From an uncultured Aquimarina sp. (GTDB lineage Bacteria > Bacteroidota > Bacteroidia > Flavobacteriales > Flavobacteriaceae), in contig CANNFM010000008.1 in assembly GCA_947503835.1 (NCBI GenBank), forward strand, positions 62,001-126,000: a DNA stretch of 64,000 nt, in the 5' to 3' direction. Of the stretch, positions 19,859 through 29,300 are shown piece by piece. The first letter of the stretch is position 1; each line of letters begins with the position of its first letter. The translations under genes were made by a program, and so were the position numbers. The notes below the pieces were generated by a model. That model was not told the DNA's origin, ran no database searches, and saw only the letters and a list, made by a program, of their open reading frames with translations.

Positions 19859-20089
19859 TTTTCTAAAAACACTCTAAAAATTTCTGTATACAACTATAAA
19901 AGCATTATAAAAACAGAGATAAACCCCTATTCAGATAAGGCTTTAAACTATTTAAGTTTAAGTCTTTAACCTCTTGATTGTTCTTTATTCCTGCTGCATC
20001 TTTACACTATTATAGTATAAATAATATCTAATTATTTGTAATCCTGGTACACATCAATGATCTGGTTTCCAAATTAATAGTATAAAAGA

Positions 20090-20539
20090 ATGAAAACTTT
20101 AGCAATTATTTTTAAAAGTAGTATTATAGCACTGATTTTGGTATTAACTTCTTGTTCTGCAGAAGATGGTGTCGACGGTATAAACGGTATTAATGGTGCA
20201 AATGGGGTACAAGGAGTAACAGGTGTAACAGGCGCAACTGGTAATCCTGGACAAGACGGTAATGCTAACGTAGTTTCTGTTTTATTTGAAAATCAAACAC
20301 TACTAATTGGAGATAATGTTTTTGATATTCCAGAATTAACACAAGAAATATTTGATACCGGTCTGGTTCATGTTTATGCAACTAGGACTGGTAGTTCATA
20401 TTGGGAAATTTTGCCAATTAGCAGTGGTGGACAAATCGTTATAAAAGTTCATCAAATCAGAGTAGGTAGAGTTATTTTACGTACTACTGAAGAAGTATTT
20501 GATGTAGTCTTTAAGTTCATTTTAGTTGAAGGCAATTAA
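20090..20539 (+). CDS. Collagen-like (Gly-X-Y) repeat lipoprotein
   Basis: ORF 149 aa; lipobox VLTSCSAE then DGVDGINGINGANGVQGVTGVTGATGNPGQDG. Confidence 0.85.
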   Translation: MKTLAIIFKSSIIALILVLTSCSAEDGVDGINGINGANGVQGVTGVTGATGNPGQDGNANVVSVLFENQTLLIGDNVFDIPELTQEIFDTGLVHVYATRTGSSYWEILPISSGGQIVIKVHQIRVGRVILRTTEEVFDVVFKFILVEGN

Positions 20540-20759
20540 GCCTCTTGACTCTTTAACCATACCATAAATTATTTTAATAATATGTTAAAATTAAATCAGA
20601 AGAAACTGTAAATTTGTTAAAATAATTTGCTATTCCCTTGATAAATAGCGAATTAATGTTTTACTAATTTTTGTTGTTTTATATCTTGTCGAAACCTGTA
20701 CACCTACTTTTTTAGATAGAAACCCTATCCATATGTTGCTATGTAAACAAACTCAACCC

Positions 20760-22622
20760 ATGCAAAAGTATCTAAAATTTCTGCTATTCGTTATTCTAAC
20801 ATTAGGCATAGTAGAGCATGATCTTAGTGCGCAAAACGACATAACACTACACAAAACCAAAATCCCTATTACAATATATAAGACCACAGGTGATACACTA
20901 CCCATACAAACCATTATACAATCTGATTATTTATTTAGATCTCCTATATCTTTTTCTGGAAAAACCAGCCCCCGAGATACATATTGGATAAAAATAGATT
21001 TTGTAAAAGAACTTAATATCATAAAAAAAGACTCTTTATGGCACTTAAACTTCAGCGGCCCTAACTTCAGTTATGCTTCAATTTTTTATATAGAAAACAA
21101 TGTGATTACCGAAAGACCTTTTGGATCATTTAATAACCCAAAGAAGATCAAATCAATACTACATCCATCGGGGATTTCTTTTACAAATAATTCTTTAATT
21201 GATAATCGTTTTATATATCTCAAGGTAAAGCGTGTAAAATATTTCGAGCCCATCAAGTCCTGGAAAATGTATTATGTTTCTCAAAAAGCGCAGAATTTAA
21301 CCGATCACTTTTATACCTGGCAAGATATTAAAACTCTAATTCCAAAATATTTGTTTGCAGGGGTTTGCCTGATCATGTTTTTCTTAACCCTTGCTTTTTT
21401 TATAACTTCAGGAAAGATCGAATTCTTATTCTATTCTTTGTATGTAATCTGGTTGTTTATTTATTTGAATGGGGATGTGTTTAGGACCAATAATTTGTTA
21501 TTTGGCGGAAACACTATTGCAAGCTATTGGCTTTTTCAAATTGCACAAGTATGTATTAACCTTTTCTATGTGCTCTTTGTAATGTATTATTTAGACACCA
21601 AAAAAGCATACCCGAAATTATGGCTTACCATAAATTTCATAATCATCATACTCGCAGCCATTATTATTCTAGATAGTGTATTCTTTTATTTAGAATACTT
21701 TATTGGCCATCAATTTATCATGAATATCCAACGTTTGGTTATGACACTTTTTGGAGCTGGCGGAATGCTTTATTTAATTCTATTTGCCAAAGATCGTTTA
21801 CCCTACTTTATTGTGATTGGATCCTTTTTTTACATGACAGGTGCATGGTGTTTATTTTTTTTCGGAAACCCCATATGCATGATCGCTGGATCTGCAATAG
21901 AAATAACAATTTTTGCATTAGGGTTAAGCTATAAGATCCAACAAGAGCATAAAGAAAAAATACACTATCAAAAAGAATCTTTTATCAACAATAATAAAGC
22001 ATTAAGAGCACAAATAAACCCTCATTTCATATTTAATTCTTTAAATTCAATTCAAAATTTAATTCTTTCAAACAAGAAAGAGTCCGCCGTTAAATATCTT
22101 AATAAATTTAGTCTTTTGATGCGAAACCTATTAGAAAGCTCTATAGAAACCAGCGTTATCCTTTCAGAGGAAATAAACCTCCTAAAAAAATATTTAGAAT
22201 TAGAATCCTTACGATTTGATAATACGTTTAGATATGCCATAGAGATAGAAGATAAATTAAATACAGATGCCGAAGAAATACCTATGCTTATTGTACAACC
22301 CTTTATAGAAAACGCAATTTTGCATGGCTTATTAAATAAAAACGGTGATGATAAAAATCTCAATATAAGATTTAAAAAAAAGCAAGAAACCATTATTTGC
22401 GAAGTAGAAGACAACGGTGTAGGAAGAAATCACTCTTTACATATAAATTCTATTCTCAAAAAGACGACTACATCCAGAGGTGTAGAAATAACTAAAAAAC
22501 GTTTACGGCTATTAGACCAGTCTGAAAAAGAAAATGTAGAATTTATTGACAAAACAGACCATAATGGCCATCCATTAGGTACCAAAGTTATTATTAGAAT
22601 ACCAACCGAATATAATTTTTAA
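20760..22622 (+). CDS. LytS-type sensor histidine kinase (7TM, HisKA_5-like)
   Basis: RAQINPHFIFNSLNSIQNLIL, HATPase motif EVEDNGVGRN; 7TM region. ORF track start 20733; M10 precedes the signal peptide. Confidence 0.92.
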   Translation: MQKYLKFLLFVILTLGIVEHDLSAQNDITLHKTKIPITIYKTTGDTLPIQTIIQSDYLFRSPISFSGKTSPRDTYWIKIDFVKELNIIKKDSLWHLNFSGPNFSYASIFYIENNVITERPFGSFNNPKKIKSILHPSGISFTNNSLIDNRFIYLKVKRVKYFEPIKSWKMYYVSQKAQNLTDHFYTWQDIKTLIPKYLFAGVCLIMFFLTLAFFITSGKIEFLFYSLYVIWLFIYLNGDVFRTNNLLFGGNTIASYWLFQIAQVCINLFYVLFVMYYLDTKKAYPKLWLTINFIIIILAAIIILDSVFFYLEYFIGHQFIMNIQRLVMTLFGAGGMLYLILFAKDRLPYFIVIGSFFYMTGAWCLFFFGNPICMIAGSAIEITIFALGLSYKIQQEHKEKIHYQKESFINNNKALRAQINPHFIFNSLNSIQNLILSNKKESAVKYLNKFSLLMRNLLESSIETSVILSEEINLLKKYLELESLRFDNTFRYAIEIEDKLNTDAEEIPMLIVQPFIENAILHGLLNKNGDDKNLNIRFKKKQETIICEVEDNGVGRNHSLHINSILKKTTTSRGVEITKKRLRLLDQSEKENVEFIDKTDHNGHPLGTKVIIRIPTEYNF

Positions 22623-22623
22623 T

Positions 22624-23376
22624 ATGAGCATTACAGCAATTATAGTTGACGACGAAAAACATTGTAGAGAAACACTTCAAAAATTACTACAGGTATACTG
22701 TACAGAAATAACCATTGTCGAAGTTGCAAACTCGGTAGATGATGCTATACCTAAAATTACGAAACACAAACCCGACGTTTTATTTCTTGATATTGAGCTG
22801 GGATCAGGAATAGGCTTTGATATTTTAACACAAATTACTCCTATTCATTTTGAAGTCATTTTTACTACTGCATTCGAACAATATGCTATAAAAGCAGTAA
22901 AATTTAGTTCTTTGGATTATTTGCTAAAACCCATTGATCCCGAAGAACTAAGAAATGCAGTCACAAAAGCCAAACAAAAAAAGGATCAAACTATTTATAA
23001 AAAACAATTAGAAATGCTAATTCATAACCTAAAGCAACAACCAAAACTTAATAAAATATGTTTGTCAACTGCAGACGGATTTGAGTTTATTAATATCGAA
23101 GATATTATGTATTGCAAAGCCAATGGATCCTATACCTCGTTCATTCTAAAAAACAGCATCTCTTTGTTGGTTAGTAAGCATCTAAAAGAATACGAAAACT
23201 TATTACAAGAACAACGTTTCATGAGAACTCATAACAGTTACCTTGTTAACCTAAAAGAGGTGAAAAAATTTGTGAAATCCGATGGAGGGTATATCATTAT
23301 GAATAACGACGACACCATTGGGGTCTCAAAAAACAAAAGAGAAAAATTTTTAGATGCTATGAATATGTTACATTAG
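22624..23376 (+). CDS. LytTR family response regulator
   Basis: ORF 250 aa; receiver IIVDDEKHCRETL...DVLFLDIELGSGIGFDIL and LytTR region RFMRTHNSYLVNLKEVKKF. Confidence 0.95.
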   Translation: MSITAIIVDDEKHCRETLQKLLQVYCTEITIVEVANSVDDAIPKITKHKPDVLFLDIELGSGIGFDILTQITPIHFEVIFTTAFEQYAIKAVKFSSLDYLLKPIDPEELRNAVTKAKQKKDQTIYKKQLEMLIHNLKQQPKLNKICLSTADGFEFINIEDIMYCKANGSYTSFILKNSISLLVSKHLKEYENLLQEQRFMRTHNSYLVNLKEVKKFVKSDGGYIIMNNDDTIGVSKNKREKFLDAMNMLH

Positions 23377-23502
23377 ATATTCTAAGCCGTTAATTAGCCA
23401 GCACTCATTAAGGTCATGTCATTTTTTGCACACTAAAAAATTAATTTTTCATAAACCATTCAATTTTGTAGCTTTAAGACTCAAATATATAAATACGCTA
23501 TA

Positions 23503-24639
23503 ATGGGAATTTTTGACGAAATAAAGAACAAACTCAGTCATGAGTTTATTGATATAGTAGAATGGTTAGACTATACAGACGACACCATTGTACATCGATT
23601 TGAACGCTATCAAAATGAAATAAAAAACGGTGCGCAACTTATTGTACGCGAAGGGCAAACTGCCGTTTTTATTAATGAAGGACGACTTGCTGATGTCTTT
23701 ACCGCAGGAACCTATACCTTAAACACGCAAAACTTACCCATCTTAGCTACACTAAAAGGGTGGAAATACGGTTTTAATAGTCCATTTAAAGCCGAAGTTT
23801 ATTTTGTAAATACGCATTTGTTCACCGATGAAAAATGGGGTACCAAAAACCCAATTACTTTAAACGATGATCGCTTTGGTTTAGTTGAAATTCGCGCATT
23901 TGGAACATACGCTTTCAAAATTAACGATGCAGGTAAATTTGTGGTTGATGTAGTAGGAACCGATGCCAATTTTACCAATTTCGAGATCAATGAACATCTT
24001 AAAAGTTTAATTTCGACCCGTTTTACAGATACTATCGGCGAAGCCAATCTTCCTATTGAGTTATATGCGGCTAATACTACCGAATTATCTGAAACCTGCC
24101 TCGAAGTAATGCAACCAGAATTTAACTCTGTGGGTATTTCTCTCGAAAAATTCTTTATAGAAAACGTTTCTATGCCAGAAGAATTGAAGAAAGAAATCTT
24201 CGAATACAGTAGAATAGACAAATTAGATTTAGACAAACTAACCAAGTTTAAAACCGCTAAGGCCATTGAAGCTGCTGCTGCTAATGAAGGTGGAACCGCA
24301 GGAGCAGGAATGGGAATGGGAATGGGATTTGTATTGGCACAACAAATGGGTGGTATGATGAGCCCAATGGGAGGACAACAAGTAGCTCAACCTCAACAAA
24401 ATTCGCCAGTTACACCACCACCAATGCCTGCACAGGTTCAATATTTTTATGCCAGTAATGGTCAACAAGCCGGCCCTGCATCATTTGATCAATTAAAAGC
24501 CTTGTTTGCCAATAGAACTATTAATAAAGATTCGCTAATCTGGAAACAAGGAATGGCAAATTGGACTGCATTAAAAGATATTGAAGAACTGAAATCATTT
24601 TTAGGCGGGAGCACTCCTCCTCCATTACCTGGAGTATAA
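23503..24639 (+). CDS. SPFH domain protein with C-terminal GYF_2 domain
   Basis: ORF 378 aa; SPFH-like N-term, Met/Gly-rich linker, YFYASNGQQAGPASFDQLKALFANRTINKDSLIWKQGMANWTAL (GYF_2). Confidence 0.85.
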   Translation: MGIFDEIKNKLSHEFIDIVEWLDYTDDTIVHRFERYQNEIKNGAQLIVREGQTAVFINEGRLADVFTAGTYTLNTQNLPILATLKGWKYGFNSPFKAEVYFVNTHLFTDEKWGTKNPITLNDDRFGLVEIRAFGTYAFKINDAGKFVVDVVGTDANFTNFEINEHLKSLISTRFTDTIGEANLPIELYAANTTELSETCLEVMQPEFNSVGISLEKFFIENVSMPEELKKEIFEYSRIDKLDLDKLTKFKTAKAIEAAAANEGGTAGAGMGMGMGFVLAQQMGGMMSPMGGQQVAQPQQNSPVTPPPMPAQVQYFYASNGQQAGPASFDQLKALFANRTINKDSLIWKQGMANWTALKDIEELKSFLGGSTPPPLPGV

Positions 24640-24661
24640 ATTTATTGAGTGTACATTCATG

Positions 24662-24683
24662 AGATTTCCGCGAAAGCAGAAAT
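24662..24683. repeat. 22-bp dispersed repeat (copy B)
   Basis: AGATTTCCGCGAAAGCAGAAAT; exact reverse complement of 9797-9818. Confidence 0.75.
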
Positions 24684-24694
24684 AACATTTGCCT

Positions 24695-25798
24695 ATGGAA
24701 GAAGAGAAAAAAGCGGTTTCAGAGCAAAAGAAATCCTGTATTAATTGCGGTGCAGAATTAAAATATAAACCCGGCACTACCGCCATTACATGTGAGTATT
24801 GTGGGCATCAAGAAACTATTGCTCAAAATCAAGATGGTTTTAAAGAATTAGAGCTCTTACCCTATCTCGAAGAAATGGGTTCTCAATCCCATTCTGAAGA
24901 GATTATGATGCTGCATTGTAAAAATTGTGGTGCAAATCAACATATCGAAGAGAATTATAAATCCTTGCACTGCGTCTATTGCACAATGCCCTTGATTATA
25001 GAAGATGCGTATAAAGAGGATTGGATATTACCTGGTGCTGTACTTCCATTTCAATTTGATCAAAAAAAATCGCATCAAATCTTTACTAAGTGGGTCAAAG
25101 GGCTTTGGTTTGCTCCTAATAATTTAAAAAAAGCCACCTTAGACCCTCAAAATACTAAAGGATTATATTTACCCTATTGGACTTTTGATGCCCAGCTATA
25201 TGCATCATACACAGGGCAGCGAGGTGATTATTATTATGTAAGTGTTCCTTACACTACCACAGTAAATGGCAAAACAGTACAAAGAACAAGACAAGAACGT
25301 AGAACCCGATGGACAAATGTTAGTGGAAACATAAATGGTTTTGTGGATGATACATTGATCAAAGCATCACATCAAAGGAAAAATGCTATACCATCAAAAA
25401 TATCAAACTGGAAACTTGATGCTCTTGAACCCTTTAGCACTAGTTTTTTAGCTGGTTTTGTAACTGAAAAATATACGATTCCTCTTAAAGATGGTCATTT
25501 ATCATCAACCAAAGAAGCCGAAAAAATTGCAACCTCCTGGGCACGACAAGATATTGGTGGAGATACACAGCGAGTACACGATATAGATATGAGTCTAAAT
25601 GAACAAACATTTAAACATATTTTGCTTCCAATATATATAAGTGCATATGCCTATTCGGGAAAGAAGTATAATTTTTTTATCAATGGCCAAACTGGAACCA
25701 TATCCGGTAAAAGACCTTATTCTTTTTGGAAAATATTCTTTTTCGTTTTATGTATAATAGGGCTTATTTTGGTAATACTTTGGGCTTCTAATAAATAG
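24695..25798 (+). CDS. Zinc-ribbon membrane protein (TFIIB-like zinc ribbons)
   Basis: CINCGAELKYKPGTTAITCEYCGHQ and LHCKNCGANQHIEENYKSLHCVYCTMP; C-terminal TM. ATG at 24695 preferred over TTG at 24689. Confidence 0.82.
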   Translation: MEEEKKAVSEQKKSCINCGAELKYKPGTTAITCEYCGHQETIAQNQDGFKELELLPYLEEMGSQSHSEEIMMLHCKNCGANQHIEENYKSLHCVYCTMPLIIEDAYKEDWILPGAVLPFQFDQKKSHQIFTKWVKGLWFAPNNLKKATLDPQNTKGLYLPYWTFDAQLYASYTGQRGDYYYVSVPYTTTVNGKTVQRTRQERRTRWTNVSGNINGFVDDTLIKASHQRKNAIPSKISNWKLDALEPFSTSFLAGFVTEKYTIPLKDGHLSSTKEAEKIATSWARQDIGGDTQRVHDIDMSLNEQTFKHILLPIYISAYAYSGKKYNFFINGQTGTISGKRPYSFWKIFFFVLCIIGLILVILWASNK

Positions 25799-25865
25799 TT
25801 TATTAAAACTTTAAGAAGATGTTTTGATAACATTTTTTTTGTTAAAATTTTGTTATTAATTGTTA

Positions 25866-25905
25866 ATTTTAAGCTTTCTTTTTTCGAAAAAAGAAAGCTT
25901 AAAAT
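25866..25905. repeat. 40-bp perfect palindrome, possible terminator
   Basis: A-TTTTAAGCTTTCTTTTTT-CG-AAAAAAGAAAGCTTAAAA-T, every base self-complementary. Confidence 0.8.
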
Positions 25906-26187
25906 ACTCTAGATGTAAAATTTTTCTATCATTAAAAACTATAAAAAAAGCCTCAATTTCAATGTCCAGAATTAATAGAAAATCGAAATAAGTTTTGTTA
26001 TCAAATCGTTAACTATGGTTTTTCCGCAGTACAATCGCTCCGAATTTCGTGTAGCTTTAGGCATACCTAAACCAAAATATCTCCCAAATGTTAAAACACA
26101 AATCTCATTCTTCCGGCAATTATCCAACAGTCAAGAAACCTCTAACCTCGCACCTTTTTATTAATGACTCGGCAATTAGAAAAAACG

Positions 26188-26217
26188 TAGTCTCATAAAA
26201 TGAGACTAGTATTTTTT
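26188..26217 (+). terminator. Hairpin followed by T-rich tract
   Basis: TAGTCTCAT-AAA-ATGAGACTA then GTATTTTTTATT. Confidence 0.6.
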
Positions 26218-26341
26218 ATTATTGCCTTATTGTTTCAAAGAAACAATAACATACCAATCCAATCTGCAACATTAAATTAGATTGGATACTTAGTAAATAG
26301 TTATTGATCTTAATTTTTAATCACTCTTAAAACTCTATCGC

Positions 26342-29300
26342 ATGAAAAAATTAATGATTCTAATCATTTTTTTTAGTTCTATTGCCTCCTTTAGTCAAGG
26401 GCATTTTAAGCTTCATGAACCTACAATCCCATTGCCACCACCACCCACTACTTGTTATTATCCTGATTTAGATGGTGATGGTTATGGTGATGCAACTGTT
26501 AATTGTATTGAGATTCCCGATGGGATCACCCCATTAGTAACTAACAATCTTGATTGTGACGACACTAATCCTAATGTCAACTTAGGAGGCCAAGCCTACT
26601 ATTATGATTTGGATGGAGATGGGTTTGGAAACCCAAATAACTCAATATTTTTATGTGTATTTGACCCTACATTATCAATAGTCACAGACTCCTCAGATTG
26701 TGATGATACAGATGCTTCTATTGGTGAGCCAGACACTTGGCATCTCGATGCCGATGGAGACTTTTATAAGGCGAGACCCGCTTTAGTTATATCTCCAACA
26801 TTCCCACCTTTTCCTGGAGGTCCTACTGGCCCAGCGGTCCTTATTAAATCATGCTCTTCACCTGGATCTAATTACATTAATGCAAACGATCCAAGATTAC
26901 AACCTGTTTTTGATTGTGATGATAATGATCCTTCTATAAATATATCTCCAACCTGGTACGCCGATACCGATGGTGATGGCCTTGGTGATCCAAATACGAG
27001 TAGATTAAGTTGTAATCAACCTAATGGGTATGTGGCAAACAATCAGGATAGTTGCCCGGATTTTGCTAGCCCCGAAAACAATTGCCCATATACTCCTGTC
27101 CAACCCAGTAATGAAAATTATGTGTTGACCAAAACATATCTGAAAGCGTTGGAAAACGATTCTGAAGTTACGGATAATAAAGATGTTAATGAGCAGATCA
27201 CATACTACGACGGACTTGGAAGGCCTATCCAAGAAATTGCCATTAAAAATAACCCTGATGGTAAAGATATAGTACAACACTATGAATATGACCAATTCGG
27301 GAGAACCGAAAAGACATATTTACCATTACCAACTAACCAAAAAACTGGTAGTTTGGTTACTAATCCTGTATCACAAATCAACACCTACTATCAGAATAAA
27401 TATGGAGATACCAATCCATATGCCCAACAACGGTTTGATAATTCTCCCCTAAGTAGAGTATTAGAATCTGCAGCACCAGGCAATGACTGGCAATTATCTG
27501 CAACAAGTGATTCTGATCACACCACTAAGTTTGAGTATTCTACTAATTCGGACAATGAAATATTTTATTTTAATATAGACGCTATTAATAACCTTGCGAT
27601 GCATTTCTATTATGATGCAGGAGAATTGGTGAAAAATATTGTAAAAAATGAAAATTGGAAACCGGGCGATGACAAATTAAATACAAATGAAGTATTCACT
27701 GATAAAAATGGTAGAGTAGTTGTAGAAATAAGCTATAGAAAAGTTGATACCACAGTAGAAAAACTTATTACCTACCATGTATATGATAATTTTGGAAGAT
27801 TACGATATGTAATCCCACCAAAAGCAACGAAGTTATTAGAACCAATATTAACATCTAAGCGCTATAATGATGTAGCCCCATTTGTAGTGCCTTTGGAGCA
27901 ATTTACATATTCACCCAATGGTTCTGTAAGCGGGTCTGGGAATATTACATTTGAGTTAACAAATAATCGCGTAAAAATTAATGTTCAAGGAAGTTTTAAT
28001 CGTCCAAGAAGAGGGCGAAACGGAACCAAAATTACACAGTCAGACAATATAGCAACATTACCTGTTGCCTCTGAATTACCAGACATTGCACTTGGCAACA
28101 TTATTAGTGGACCCTCGCAAGAAGCTGTTAGTATCAGTATTAAAAATGGTAAGCTGGCGCTGAAGGACAATTTTGATTATCGCTATTTAACTAGCGTAGC
28201 AGGAACATTTTATAGCCCGATCCTTTTTAAGAATACTGCAAGTACCACTGAAGCTACTACCATTTTAAACAATCTGGCATTTCAGTATCAATATGACGCT
28301 TATAACAGGCAAATTGCACAAAAAACACCAGATAAAGACTGGGAATATGTCGTATACGACCAATTGGATCGTCAGATTTTAGTACAGGATGCAAGCCTTA
28401 AAAAAGATAATCTATGGTTGTTTACAAAGTATGATGCATACGGAAGAGCTGTTTATACTGGTAAATACAGTAGTACAAAAACCAGAGACGCATTACAATT
28501 AGAATTAGATACTTTTATTAATGCTTCTTCTAATAAAGCTAATGTCGAAAAAAGGATAAATAGTACTACAGATATCGCAGGCACGCCTATTAGCTATTCT
28601 AATAGCGCTTTTCCAAAATCAGGAATTATTGAGCTTCTGTCTGTTTCGTATTTCGATGACTACAATTTTTTAGATAGCGATAAACCCATAACACCTTCAA
28701 CTATCGAGGGGCAAACTGTTACAAGCAGAACCAAAGGGCTTCTTACATCAGCCTGGATCAAAACAATAGGAGCCAATACATGGTCAAAAAGATATACCTA
28801 TTTTGATGAACGTGGTAGAGGAATTAAAACCTATGAGAAAAATCATGTTGGAGGATATACCAATAGTGATACCAAATTAGATTTTATAGGTAAAGTTTTA
28901 TATTCAACCACCACACACAAAAAAGATGTGTCTTCTGAATTACTAACAATTAAGGATCGATATGACTATGATAAAAGCAGTCGCATCATCTCGCAATTTC
29001 AAAAGATCAATGATCAACCCGAAGAGGTTTTATCAACTATTACCTATGATCCCCTGGGGAACCCAGAAGAAAAAGATTTAGGAGGAATAGCATCTTCTAA
29101 CACTTCTTTACAAAATATTTCGTATAAATATAATATACGAGGATGGCTAAAAGAGATCAACGATGTTGATAACATTGGTAATGATTTATTTGCTTACAAG
29201 CTTAAGTATAATGAACCCCTTGAAGATGATGATGCAGTCACAGATGGAATACGTTTGTTTAATGGAAATGTTTCTCAAACCATATGGAGGTCAAAGCACG

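Noticed and set aside
23799-24266. 155-aa minus-strand ORF antisense to the SPFH gene
   Set aside because: Shadow ORF, no signal peptide or motif.
25866-26287. Palindrome and hairpins considered as an integron attC or IS ends
   Set aside because: No integrase or transposase in the window and no target-site duplication seen; kept only as structural observations.
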